DNA of 64,000 nt from Halopseudomonas sabulinigri (GTDB taxonomy: Bacteria; Pseudomonadota; Gammaproteobacteria; Pseudomonadales; Pseudomonadaceae), in the NCBI RefSeq assembly GCF_900105255.1, contig NZ_LT629763.1, positions 3,482,001 through 3,546,000 of the forward strand. Reading direction: 5' to 3'. The number at the start of each line of letters is the position of its first letter. Position 1 is the first letter of the stretch. The notes under the pieces are model-generated. The model was not told the DNA's origin. It did not search any database and saw only the letters and a program-made list of their open reading frames with translations. The position numbers and the translations under genes were made by a program. This document shows, piece by piece, positions 43,501 to 52,581 of the stretch.

Positions 43501-43941
43501 CTACTCTGCGGTGGGCGGCGCTTGCAGTGCGCGCAGCTCTTGCTCCAGCGCCGCCGCTTTCTCTTTCGCCTCAACCTCTGCGCTCACGTCTTTCTGTATA
43601 CCGATGAAGTAGGTCAGCTTGTCCGCCTCGTTGAATACCGGCGTGATCGAAAGTTCGTTCCAGAACAGGCTGCCGTCCTTGCGGTAGTTGCGGATGGTCG
43701 CTCGGCAGGGCCGGCCCTCACGTATGCCGTCGCGGATAATCTGTAAACCCTCCTGGTCGGCATCATCTTTCTGCAGAAAGCGGCAGTCCTGATACAGAAT
43801 CTCGTCCGCGCTGTAGCCGGTGAGCGCCTCGAACGCCGGGTTCACATAGATCAGGATGTTGTCGTCGCCTTCCTGCTCGGCAACCACAATACCGTCGTTG
43901 GAAGCATTGACCACCAGCTGCAGTAATTTGGCATTGATCAT
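43501..43941 (-). CDS. Short LOV blue-light photoreceptor (PpSB-LOV family)
   Basis: A 146-residue single LOV domain with short flanking helices. The photoactive cysteine is C53 in YQDCRFLQ; other flavin-contacting residues fall at N85, N95 and Q116 (FIGIQKD), the same numbers as in P. putida PpSB1-LOV. The start MINAKLLQ matches that family, so the upstream in-frame ATG at 43974 is not used. A C-terminal coiled helix (VEAKEKAAALEQELRAL) likely mediates dimerisation. In P. putida such proteins are required for light induction through PplR regulators. Convergent with the HD-GYP gene, 6 bp apart. Confidence 0.95.
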   Translation of the reverse strand: MINAKLLQLVVNASNDGIVVAEQEGDDNILIYVNPAFEALTGYSADEILYQDCRFLQKDDADQEGLQIIRDGIREGRPCRATIRNYRKDGSLFWNELSITPVFNEADKLTYFIGIQKDVSAEVEAKEKAAALEQELRALQAPPTAE

Positions 43942-43972
43942 GGCGTACGCAGACTCCTCTTTGTTTTTCGGC

Positions 43973-44000
43973 ATTCTATAGCAGTGTATCCGGCTGTCCA
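43973..44000 (-). promoter_or_regulatory. Candidate sigma-70 promoter of the LOV gene
   Basis: On the minus strand TGGACA (44000-43995) and TAGAAT (43978-43973) are separated by 16 bp, each one mismatch from consensus. The expected start point near 43966 leaves about 25 nt before the ATG at 43941, with GAGGAG in between. Confidence 0.55.
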
Positions 44001-44072
44001 GTTACGCCGCGACCAGCGCCGGGCTTTACGGCATAATGGCCGGCCAATCTTGGCGACGAAAAGAGGTGAGTG

Positions 44073-44525
44073 ATGCATCTGGTGATTGTCAGCGGTACGG
44101 TGTTTGGCACCGCGGACCTGGTGGCGGATGAGGCGCAGAGTCTCTGCGAGTCAGCCGGGTTGAGGGTCAGCCGACTCAGAGCGCTCACTCTGGACGCATT
44201 GCTGGCGCTGGAGCCGGAGGCGCTGCTGCTATGTACCTCGACGACGGGTATGGGCGAGCTGCCCGAGCCGTTGGTACCGCTGTTTCATGAGATGCGTGAC
44301 CGCTTCCCGTTATTGACCGCCAGGCCGTTTGGCGTGATTGCGCTGGGTGATGCGGCTTATGGCGACACCTTTTGTCAGGCAGGCGAGGAGTTTCGTGAGT
44401 TGCTGCTGGAATTGCAGGCCCGCGAAGCCATCCCGATGCTTCGTCTGGATGCCAGCGAAACAGTCACGCCGGAAACCGATGCAGAGCCTTGGCTGCAGCA
44501 GTTCGTTGGCGCGCTACAGGCGTGA
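44073..44525 (+). CDS. Flavodoxin-like protein (MioC type)
   Basis: A 150-residue flavodoxin-fold protein. The FMN phosphate-binding loop is SGTVFGTA (residues 7-14) and the isoalloxazine loops are TSTTGMGELP and GDAAYGDTFC. This is the short-chain MioC/flavodoxin group that carries electrons, in E. coli for biotin synthase and others. The double start GTG-ATG (44070/44073) is resolved to ATG, with AGAGGTG upstream. It ends one base before the convergent Crp/Fnr gene. A role for BioB, 18 kb away, would be speculation. Confidence 0.88.
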   Translation: MHLVIVSGTVFGTADLVADEAQSLCESAGLRVSRLRALTLDALLALEPEALLLCTSTTGMGELPEPLVPLFHEMRDRFPLLTARPFGVIALGDAAYGDTFCQAGEEFRELLLELQAREAIPMLRLDASETVTPETDAEPWLQQFVGALQA

Positions 44526-45284
44526 TCAGTTGATGTCGGGCAGCGGGGCGCCACTGGCCAGTTGCGTCAGACGATCCTCGTCGAGGATCAATATCTGGCC
44601 ATACTGGATCTGCAGCCACCCCAGACTTTCCAGGCGCTTGAGCAGTTTGTTGATGCTTTGCCGCGAACTGTTCAGCATCAGACCGAGCGATTCCTGCGAT
44701 AACTGCACACAGGGCCGTCCGCCTTCATCGTCGGTCTGGCCGTAGTTATGGGCGTGCATCAGTAACCGCTTGGCCAGGCGTGAGGAGAGCGGCAGCAAAG
44801 CGCTGTCTTCCAGCATGCCGAAGGAAATGCGAATGCGCCGGCAAAGCAGCTTCATGAACAAGGGATAGAGCTCCGGGCGCCGCTCCAGCATCTGCTGAAA
44901 ACCGACACGCGGAATCATCAATAGCTCGGTACTGCCACTGGCGAGGGTATCGTGCGAGCGCGGCAGGCCATCGAACAGTGATATCTCGCCAAACCAGCTG
45001 CCTGGCGTGAGCACGGCCAGCACCGCTTCCCGGCCATCGGGACCAATGTTACTGATGCGCGCGGCGCCACTGATGACGCCGTACAGGCCGTCGGGCTGAT
45101 CGTCCTTGGCATAGACAAACTCACCGTCATCCAGGGTGCGTACCCGGGCCAGGGCCAACATTTCATCGAGTGCATCCTGTGGCAGCTCGCTGAACCAGCG
45201 GTTTTGCTGTAGCAGCTTGGCCAGGCGTGCAGTGTCCTGCATTGCCGACACTGTAAAGTGTTTGACAGTCCGCTTTGCCGTCAC
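44526..45284 (-). CDS. Crp/Fnr-family transcriptional regulator
   Basis: A 252-residue regulator with an N-terminal cyclic-nucleotide-binding-like beta-roll (about 20-140, including SWFGEISLFDGLPRSHDTLA) and a C-terminal winged helix-turn-helix (LSQESLGLMLNSSRQSINKLLKRLE in part). No Cys cluster for an iron-sulfur centre is present at the N terminus, so it is not an FNR. The phosphate cassette is not exactly that of Crp, so the ligand is unclear. A GTG at 45284 with AGGAGAG upstream is the best start; an ATG at 45242 lacks a ribosome site. It faces the aldolase gene divergently. Confidence 0.85.
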   Translation of the reverse strand: MTAKRTVKHFTVSAMQDTARLAKLLQQNRWFSELPQDALDEMLALARVRTLDDGEFVYAKDDQPDGLYGVISGAARISNIGPDGREAVLAVLTPGSWFGEISLFDGLPRSHDTLASGSTELLMIPRVGFQQMLERRPELYPLFMKLLCRRIRISFGMLEDSALLPLSSRLAKRLLMHAHNYGQTDDEGGRPCVQLSQESLGLMLNSSRQSINKLLKRLESLGWLQIQYGQILILDEDRLTQLASGAPLPDIN

Positions 45285-45405
45285 CGTCTAGACTCTCCTC
45301 ATACCGAACGTCCCACAGTATGCCGCAAGCACTGGGGGATGTCCTGTACCGGCAGCGGCCCAACAGGGTGCCATTAACATTATTCCAACAAAAGAGGATT
45401 GCCCG

Positions 45406-46179
45406 ATGAACGCAGTACATTCGCTGGTAGACAAGAGCGTCAAGGATCAGGTCAGTGCCGAAGAATGGCAGGTCCGGGTCGATCTGGCCGCCTGCTACCG
45501 CATGATTGCAATGTACGGCTGGGATGACCTGGTGTTTACCCACATCTCTGCCAAGATTCCCGGTACTGAACACTTCCTGATCAACCCCTACGGACTGATG
45601 TTTGACGAAGTGACCGCGTCCAATCTGGTCAAGATCGACCTGCAGGGCAACAAGGTCGTGGAGTCGCCCTACAACGTTAATCCGGCTGGTTTTACCATCC
45701 ATAGCGCCATTCACGAGGTGCGCCACGACGCCAACTGCGTACTGCACACCCACACCGCTGCGGGTATCGCCGTGTCAGCCCAGAAAGAGGGCATTCTACC
45801 GATCTCCCAGCAGTCGATCTTTGTACTGAGCAGCCTGGCTTATCACGACTACGAAGGCGTCGCGCTGAACGAGGAAGAGAAGCCGCGTTTGCAGGCCGAT
45901 CTGGGTCATGCGAACAATCTGATTCTGCGCAACCATGGTCTGTTGGTCTGCGGCAAGTCCGTGGCTGAGGCCTTCCTGACCATGTACACCCTGCAACGTT
46001 GCTGCGAAATTCAGGTACGCGCCCAAGCGCAGAACGCGGAGCTGATCCCTATTCCGCAAGCGGTACTCGATGGCGCCAAGGCGAGCATGAAAAAAGCCAC
46101 CAATGGCGCTGGCGCCGGTATTGCCTGGCCGGCTCTGTTACGCAAGGTGCAGCGTGTGAGCCCTGGTTACGATGCGTGA
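45406..46179 (+). CDS. Class II aldolase/adducin-family protein
   Basis: A 257-residue class II aldolase/adducin-domain protein. Metal-binding histidines are visible in VLHTHTAAG (HTH) and in LRNHGLLVCG, and the substrate-phosphate region is GWDDLVFTHISAKIP. Members include L-fuculose-phosphate aldolase and many uncharacterised proteins, so substrate is unknown. The ATG has AGAGGA 8 bp upstream. A hydrolase gene starts 3 bp after its stop, so the pair is an operon. Confidence 0.92.
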   Translation: MNAVHSLVDKSVKDQVSAEEWQVRVDLAACYRMIAMYGWDDLVFTHISAKIPGTEHFLINPYGLMFDEVTASNLVKIDLQGNKVVESPYNVNPAGFTIHSAIHEVRHDANCVLHTHTAAGIAVSAQKEGILPISQQSIFVLSSLAYHDYEGVALNEEEKPRLQADLGHANNLILRNHGLLVCGKSVAEAFLTMYTLQRCCEIQVRAQAQNAELIPIPQAVLDGAKASMKKATNGAGAGIAWPALLRKVQRVSPGYDA

Positions 46180-46182
46180 TCG

Positions 46183-47097
46183 GTGACCAGTCTCACCGGT
46201 ATTGCCCTGGATGATTGGCTCAGCCAGAACCGCAGCCTGATTTACCGGGGCCATAAGGTACGCTACTGGTGCGCCGGAGTGGGGGAGCCGCTGCTGTTGA
46301 TTCACGGCTTCCCCTCCGGCTCCTGGGATTGGCATTACCTGTGGCAGAGCCTGGCTGAGCGCTACCGGGTGATTGCGGTAGATATGCTCGGCTTCGGCTT
46401 TTCTGACAAGCCGCCGCGCTACGCCTACAGTCTGCTGGATCAAGCCGACTTGCTGCAGACCGTGTTGCAACAGTTGGGCGTGGGCGATTACCACGTGCTG
46501 GCGCATGACTATGGCGATAGCGTGGCCCAAGAGTTGCTGGCGCGCGAGCAGAGCACGCCGTATTGCCGGCTGCGATCAGTCTGTTTCCTCAATGGTGGTC
46601 TGTTTCCGGAGACGCACCATCCGGTGCGCATGCAGAAGCTGTTGATGAGCCCATTGGGCTTCTTGCTCGGGCGGCTGTATCGCCGCGAGAATCTTGCCCA
46701 GGCCTTTGGCAAGATCTTTGGCCCCGCGACTAAACCGTCCGAGCAAGAGCTCGACGGGTTCTGGCGCATGCTGGCGTACAACCAAGGGCCCAGGGTCATG
46801 CATCGGTTGATTCACTACATCGCCGAACGCCGCGTTCAGCGCGATCGCTGGCTGGCTGCGATGCAGTGCAATCGGGTGCCGATGCGGGTGATTGATGGCG
46901 CGGTTGATCCGGTGTCGGGTGCGCACATGGTCGCGCGTTACCGGGAGTTGATTGCGGAGCCTGATACGGTGCTGCTTGAGGGCATCGGCCACTATCCGCA
47001 GGTGGAGGCGCCCGAGCAGGTGCTGGCGCACTATCTTGCGTTTCGACAAGCCTGCACGCCGGCTGCAATCGATGAGCCAGTAAAAAAACCGGCCTGA
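46183..47097 (+). CDS. Alpha/beta hydrolase, epoxide hydrolase/MEST-like
   Basis: A 304-residue alpha/beta hydrolase starting at GTG. Oxyanion segment LIHGFPSGSWDW, nucleophile region LAHDYGDSVAQELL with Asp109 rather than Ser at the elbow, acid Asp in DGAVDPVSG and catalytic His in EGIGHYPQVEAP. Asp nucleophiles mark epoxide hydrolases and haloalkane dehalogenases, and the HDYGD-VAQELL block is that of the MEST/PEG1 group. Substrate unknown. It is coupled to the class II aldolase gene, and its stop codon lies inside the terminator hairpin. Confidence 0.88.
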   Translation: MTSLTGIALDDWLSQNRSLIYRGHKVRYWCAGVGEPLLLIHGFPSGSWDWHYLWQSLAERYRVIAVDMLGFGFSDKPPRYAYSLLDQADLLQTVLQQLGVGDYHVLAHDYGDSVAQELLAREQSTPYCRLRSVCFLNGGLFPETHHPVRMQKLLMSPLGFLLGRLYRRENLAQAFGKIFGPATKPSEQELDGFWRMLAYNQGPRVMHRLIHYIAERRVQRDRWLAAMQCNRVPMRVIDGAVDPVSGAHMVARYRELIAEPDTVLLEGIGHYPQVEAPEQVLAHYLAFRQACTPAAIDEPVKKPA

Positions 47098-47109
47098 GCC
47101 GGGTTTTTT
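47083..47109. terminator. Bidirectional terminator overlapping the hydrolase stop
   Basis: AAAAAACCGGC pairs with GCCGGGTTTTTT (one bulged G) around CTGA, and the TGA in the loop is the hydrolase stop. A-run and T-run on the two sides let it also end yaaA, which stops at 47113 on the other strand. Confidence 0.9.
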
Positions 47110-47112
47110 ACT

Positions 47113-47889
47113 TCAGCGCTGTTCGTCGCGCAGAAACACCAACTTGTTTTTGCTGCTGGCGCTGGCGTCAAAGTAGTAGCCGTCAGTGGTGAAGTCTTTC
47201 AATCCTTCCGGGTCTTGCAGGCGCTCTTTGACGACGTAGCGGGCCATCAGGCCGCGTGCTTTCTTGGCGTAAAAACTGATGATCTTGTACTGACCGTTTT
47301 TGCAGTCCTTGAACACGGTATCAATCACGCGCGCCTGGAGAGCCTTGGGCTTGACCGCCCCAAAATACTCCTGCGAGGCGAGGTTGAGCAGCACCTGATC
47401 GCCCTGCGCTGCGAGATCTTCATTCAGCCATTCACTGATGCGCTCGCCCCAGAAGGTATACAGGTCCTTGCCGCGCGGGTTGGCCAGTTTGGTGCCCATC
47501 TCCAGACGATAGGGCTGCATCAGGTCCAGCGGGCGCAGCAAGCCGTACAGTCCGGACAGCATGCGCAGGTGCTGCTGGGCAAAGGCAAAGTCATCACTGC
47601 TGAAGTCCTCGGCATCAAGCCCGGCATAAACATCGCCCTTGAACGCCAGCAGCGCCTGTTTGGCATTACGCGGCGTGCTCTCGCGCTCCCAGCTGCCGTA
47701 GCGCGCGACGTTGAGACTCGCCAGCTTGTCCGACAGCGACATCAGCTCGGCAATATCCTGTGGCGACTTTTCACGCAGCACCTCGATCAGCTCGACGCTG
47801 TGGTCAACAAAACGCGGTTGAGTGCTTTGCTCAATCACCGGCGGGGTGTCGTAATCAAGGGTCTTGGCGGGCGAAATCACCATCAGCAT
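47113..47889 (-). CDS. yaaA: Peroxide-resistance protein YaaA
   Basis: A 258-residue protein of the YaaA/DUF328 family, with the N-terminal [13 protein letters not shown] and the C-terminal [16 protein letters not shown]. In E. coli YaaA is induced by OxyR and lowers free iron during peroxide stress; it can bind DNA. AAGGAG precedes the ATG by 7 bp. Its upstream side (47890-48167) holds heptad repeats and a terminator but no gene. Confidence 0.96.
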   Translation of the reverse strand: MLMVISPAKTLDYDTPPVIEQSTQPRFVDHSVELIEVLREKSPQDIAELMSLSDKLASLNVARYGSWERESTPRNAKQALLAFKGDVYAGLDAEDFSSDDFAFAQQHLRMLSGLYGLLRPLDLMQPYRLEMGTKLANPRGKDLYTFWGERISEWLNEDLAAQGDQVLLNLASQEYFGAVKPKALQARVIDTVFKDCKNGQYKIISFYAKKARGLMARYVVKERLQDPEGLKDFTTDGYYFDASASSKNKLVFLRDEQR

Positions 47890-47984
47890 GGGCGTACTCC
47901 TTTCAGCGTGGAGCGCGCATTATGACGGAAACCGACGGCGGCAGGGGTAATGGGGTGGATAGAAAGGGGCTATTGGGCTTCGCG

Positions 47985-48046
47985 GCCACAAGCCACAAGC
48001 CACAAGCCACAAGCCAAAAGCCAAAAGGCAAAACCCAAAAGCCAAG
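47985..48046. repeat. Tandem heptad array (8 units)
   Basis: Four exact copies of GCCACAA (47985-48012) are followed by GCCAAAA twice, GGCAAAA and CCCAAAA (to 48040) and a partial unit. This is the cleanest array of the heptad family and is near-identical unit to unit at its left end, as expected from recent slippage or expansion. Confidence 0.93.
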
Positions 48047-48086
48047 TCGGCCGAGTTAGCGAGTTCTGGTAAGTTTCTCCGCTTAT

Positions 48087-48121
48087 AAAAAACCCGCGTA
48101 TGTGGCATCACGCGGGTTTTT
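48087..48121 (-). terminator. Terminator downstream of phoH
   Basis: AAAAACCCGCG pairs with CGCGGGTTTTT around an 11-13-nt loop; on the minus strand the hairpin is followed by a run of T, 47 bp after the phoH stop. The hairpin lies between two heptad arrays of opposite orientation. Confidence 0.88.
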
Positions 48122-48122
48122 C

Positions 48123-48150
48123 TTGCAGCTTGAAGCTTGTGGCTTGCAGC
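48123..48150. repeat. Heptad array, opposite orientation (4 units)
   Basis: Four consecutive 7-mers TTGCAGC, TTGAAGC, TTGTGGC, TTGCAGC; their complements (GCTGCAA, GCTTCAA, GCCACAA) are the units seen elsewhere. It faces the array at 47985-48046 across the phoH terminator. Confidence 0.88.
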
Positions 48151-48167
48151 TACCGGCCCCAGGCCGG

Positions 48168-49550
48168 TCAGAGGTGAGTTTCTGCGTATTCAGCCAAGGC
48201 CGAGCGGGGTACGCCCTGCAGGTGGATGTGTACGCCGTGAGGAAAGTCTTTGAAACATTCAGTGAGATAGGTCAGGCCGGAACTGGTGGCGTTCAGGTTA
48301 GGTGTGTCGATTTGCGCCAGGTTGCCGAGACAGACGACCTTGGAGCCGGTGCCGGCGCGCGTAATGATGGTCTTGATCTGGTGCGGTGTCAGGTTTTGGC
48401 TTTCATCGATCAGGATGAAGCTCTGCTGGAAGCTGCGGCCACGAATATAGTTCAGTGATTTGAACTGCAGCGGTACGCGGTCGAGAATGTACTCCACGCT
48501 GCCGTGGGTACTCTCATCATCCATGTGCAGGGCTTCAAGGTTGTCGGTGATCGCGCCGAGCCAGGGCTCCATCTTCTCCTTTTCAGTGCCTGGTAAAAAG
48601 CCGATGTCTTCGTCCAACCCCTGGGTGCTGCGGGTGGCGATGATGCGGCGGTAGGTCTTGGTTACCATGGTCTGCTCGATGGCCGCAGCCAGCGCCAGAA
48701 TGGTTTTACCCGAGCCGGCGGCGCCGGTGAGGTTGACCAGGTGAATATCCGGGTCGAGCAGTGCGAACATCGCCAACGCCTGGAAAATGTCGCGTGGACG
48801 CAGGCCCCAGCACTCCTGATGCAGCAGCGGCTCCTGGTGCAGGTCGCGGATGCTCAGGCGGTCGCCGTCGATGGCTTTGACCCAGCCGATAAATCCCTGT
48901 TCATCAATGATGAAGTCGTTCAGATGCAGCGCCGGCAGATTGTCGGTCAGCTGCACGTGGTGCAGGGTCTGGCCAGTCAGCTGACGGGTTTCTACCTTGT
49001 TCACGCGATCCCAGAAGGAACCGGGCACCTGGTGGTAGCCACGAGCCAGCAGATCGATGTCATCCAGCAACTGGTCGGTGTGATAGTCCTCGGCATCGAT
49101 ACCGCAGCCGCGCGCTTTGAGGCGCATGTTGATGTCTTTGGAAACCAGTACGATGCGGCCGTCGGGATGCAGGTTCTGCAGATGACACAGTTGGTTGATG
49201 ATCTTGTTGTCGTTGAGGTCGTTGGGTAGGCAGTGGGCTGGGATCAGCGTCTTTTCCATGAGGATGGCCAGCGTGCCGTTGGGGCCCAGCTTGCCGCGCT
49301 CGATGGGAACGCCTTCTTCTACCTGGTCCGGTGGTGCAACGCCGAGGGTCTTGTCGATCAGCCGGATAGCCTGGCGGCAATCGGCGGCGATACTGGTCTT
49401 GCCGGATTTGAGTTTGTCGAGTTCCTCCAGAACGGTCATGGGAATGACCACGTGGTGTTCTTCGAAATTGAGCAGGGCGTTGGGGTCGTGAATCAGGACG
49501 TTGGTATCGAGGACGTAGAAGGTGTGTTCGGTAGGTCCGCACGCTTCCAT
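48168..49550 (-). CDS. PIN-PhoH family ATPase/ribonuclease (PhoH2)
   Basis: A 460-residue fusion of an N-terminal PIN ribonuclease domain (FYVLDTNVLIHDPNALL at about 11-27, with acidic residues of the PIN active site such as D15 and E43) and a C-terminal PhoH P-loop ATPase (Walker A GAAGSGKT at about 276-283, and ILIDESQNLTPHQ). PhoH2 proteins characterised in mycobacteria are RNA helicase/RNases. There is no antitoxin-type small gene upstream. The leader may start from the promoter at 49685-49714. Confidence 0.93.
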   Translation of the reverse strand: MEACGPTEHTFYVLDTNVLIHDPNALLNFEEHHVVIPMTVLEELDKLKSGKTSIAADCRQAIRLIDKTLGVAPPDQVEEGVPIERGKLGPNGTLAILMEKTLIPAHCLPNDLNDNKIINQLCHLQNLHPDGRIVLVSKDINMRLKARGCGIDAEDYHTDQLLDDIDLLARGYHQVPGSFWDRVNKVETRQLTGQTLHHVQLTDNLPALHLNDFIIDEQGFIGWVKAIDGDRLSIRDLHQEPLLHQECWGLRPRDIFQALAMFALLDPDIHLVNLTGAAGSGKTILALAAAIEQTMVTKTYRRIIATRSTQGLDEDIGFLPGTEKEKMEPWLGAITDNLEALHMDDESTHGSVEYILDRVPLQFKSLNYIRGRSFQQSFILIDESQNLTPHQIKTIITRAGTGSKVVCLGNLAQIDTPNLNATSSGLTYLTECFKDFPHGVHIHLQGVPRSALAEYAETHL

Positions 49551-49684
49551 ATGCTATTACCTCGCAAGGGCCGGTGACACTTGGTCTGTATCAGGCGCCT
49601 GAGCTGCGCCTGGCAGTCCACAGGGCCAGCTCGCAGGCCATCAGGTATCAAGGGATCACCTGTTGGCGTGGGCCGGTTGAGCGA

Positions 49685-49714
49685 GATATAACGCAAAGAA
49701 GATGACCTTCACAA
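49685..49714 (-). promoter_or_regulatory. Candidate promoter for phoH
   Basis: On the minus strand TTGTGA (49714-49709) and TATATC (49690-49685) are 18 bp apart. The transcript would have a leader of about 130 nt before the ATG at 49550. Confidence 0.35.
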
Positions 49715-49969
49715 GCACGTGAATGGCTTAATTTCAAAAAAGTTCGAAATAGACGAATGGGGCTGGGCAGGGGTAGAAAAAGCGCGTTATAGTCATTGGC
49801 CCGGCGTGCAGAAAGTCGCCGATTTTGTCCGCTCGACAAGCCCCTTCGCCGTTTCTTCCGCTATTTCCCTTGATCCCCATTTCGCTACTTTGCATGCGCG
49901 TTTTTGCGTTGCCCAGCGAACGAGGTGCAGTTGGGGGTTGCGGGTGTGAGAGGGGTGGCAACAAAAGAC

Positions 49970-49995
49970 TCGGGCCGGCAAAGTGCTCGGCCCGA
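49970..49995 (-). terminator. Terminator after rhlB
   Basis: TCGGGCCG (49970-49977) pairs perfectly with CGGCCCGA (49988-49995) around a 10-nt loop; on the minus strand GTCTTTTGTT follows. It lies 18 bp beyond the rhlB stop. Confidence 0.8.
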
Positions 49996-50012
49996 ATAGC
50001 GACGCAAGAGGT

Positions 50013-51578
<1,566 letters not shown>

Positions 51579-51697
51579 AGGCGTCTCTCGGTTATGTGAA
51601 CAAAAAATGATGCGCCAGTGTAAAGCAAGGCCGCGCGTTAGCGAAGCCTTGTGGCGGTTGTTTTTTGATCAGCTGCCGGAGTGCGCCGGCAGTGGCA

Positions 51698-52360
51698 TTA
51701 CAGCTCGAAGCGCGCTGTCAGCCACTGCCGGATGTCGGCGATTTCCTGCGGGCAGACTTCGTGCGCCATGGGGTAGTCGTGCCATTGCGTACTGTGGCCG
51801 GCGGCCTGCAGCAGGTCGTGCGCCTCGCGGCCCATGCTGATTGGCAGTACCTCGTCACCGCGCCCGTGGGCGCAGAACACCGACAGGCTCGATGTTTGCG
51901 GCGTGCTCTGCAGTAGGTTGTCGAGGTCAGGGCCGTAGGTCGACAACGCCATCACGCCGGCCAGCGGCAAGCGGCTGAGCACGGCGGTACTGATCACCAC
52001 TGCGCCGCCCTGGGAGAAGCCCGCCAGAATCACCTGGTCAGGCATGATGCCCTTGGCCTGCTGATCGGCAACCAGCCCCTTGAGCATGGCGACGGCTTCG
52101 TCCATGTGGGCCTGATTGATGGCGCGGGCCGGCGACATGCCGAGGATGTCGTACCAACAGGGCATCGGGAAGCCGCCATTGATGGTGACCGGGCGGGTGG
52201 GCGCCTGCGGGAACACAAAGCGTATGCCATGGTTCGGCGGCAGGCCCAGCGCCTCGACCACAGGGACAAAATCGAAGCAGTCTGCACCCAGGCCGTGCAG
52301 CCAGATCACGCAGCGGGTGGCGGGTACGGCGGGTTCGATGATGTGCGGCTGTTGGGACAT
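51698..52360 (-). CDS. Carboxylesterase/phospholipase of the EstB-like family
   Basis: A 220-residue alpha/beta hydrolase. WLHGLGADCFDF marks the oxyanion region; the catalytic triad is Ser116 (in GFSQGG), Asp169 (in GRGDEVLP) and His200 (in PMAHEVCP). This matches the small carboxylesterase group (Pseudomonas EstB, eukaryotic acyl-protein thioesterases). Cytoplasmic, no signal peptide. The ATG at 52360 is preceded by AAGGAG; the longer frame overlaps the upstream small gene and is ignored. Confidence 0.93.
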   Translation of the reverse strand: MSQQPHIIEPAVPATRCVIWLHGLGADCFDFVPVVEALGLPPNHGIRFVFPQAPTRPVTINGGFPMPCWYDILGMSPARAINQAHMDEAVAMLKGLVADQQAKGIMPDQVILAGFSQGGAVVISTAVLSRLPLAGVMALSTYGPDLDNLLQSTPQTSSLSVFCAHGRGDEVLPISMGREAHDLLQAAGHSTQWHDYPMAHEVCPQEIADIRQWLTARFEL

Positions 52361-52398
52361 GCGTTGCTCCTTGGGGAAACGAAGAAAGTCGCTGCTCT

Positions 52399-52581
52399 TT
52401 ATACGTTTGCTTTCGTCCAATACCAAGCGATAACCGCAGGAATGCAGCCCAGCGCGAGCCAGGACAGCAGGTCGTAAACGCCGTCACCGATCAGCGCGGC
52501 AAGCAGACCGACACTGCTCAGTACTGCCAGCAGCAGGGGTGCTCGGAAAATATGCCAGAGACCTTTTCGCGCTGTGCTCAT
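52399..52581 (-). CDS. Small two-helix membrane protein
   Basis: A 60-residue protein with a basic N terminus and two hydrophobic helices (APLLLAVLSSVGLLAALIG and LLSWLALGCIPAVIAWYW). Its ATG overlaps the stop of the PepSY gene (ATGA), which strongly supports that it is real and coupled. I infer that it is an accessory subunit of the PepSY protein; function unknown. Confidence 0.75.
   Translation of the reverse strand: MSTARKGLWHIFRAPLLLAVLSSVGLLAALIGDGVYDLLSWLALGCIPAVIAWYWTKANV

Larger units (their letters stand above)
49551..50012. other. Long intergenic region between rhlB and phoH, no gene supported
   Basis: 462 bp. The right end holds the rhlB terminator and the left part a candidate phoH promoter. 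Between them (about 49720-49960) short frames exist on both strands but none has a ribosome site, a recognisable product or codon use like neighbouring genes. A second -10-like TATAAC on the minus strand (49790-49785) is present. It could host a small RNA or a long phoH leader; I cannot support either. Confidence 0.5.

Noticed and set aside
45248-45261. ACACT-GTAA-AGTGT inverted repeat as autoregulatory site of the Crp/Fnr gene
   Set aside because: Only 5-bp arms, and it lies inside the coding region if the better-supported GTG start at 45284 is used.
47985-48046. CRISPR-like look of the tandem repeats
   Set aside because: Units are 7 bp without spacers and no cas genes are near; this is a simple heptad array.
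49719-49949. Possible 76-residue gene in the rhlB-phoH spacer
   Set aside because: No Shine-Dalgarno sequence, no family resemblance, and composition unlike the neighbouring genes.
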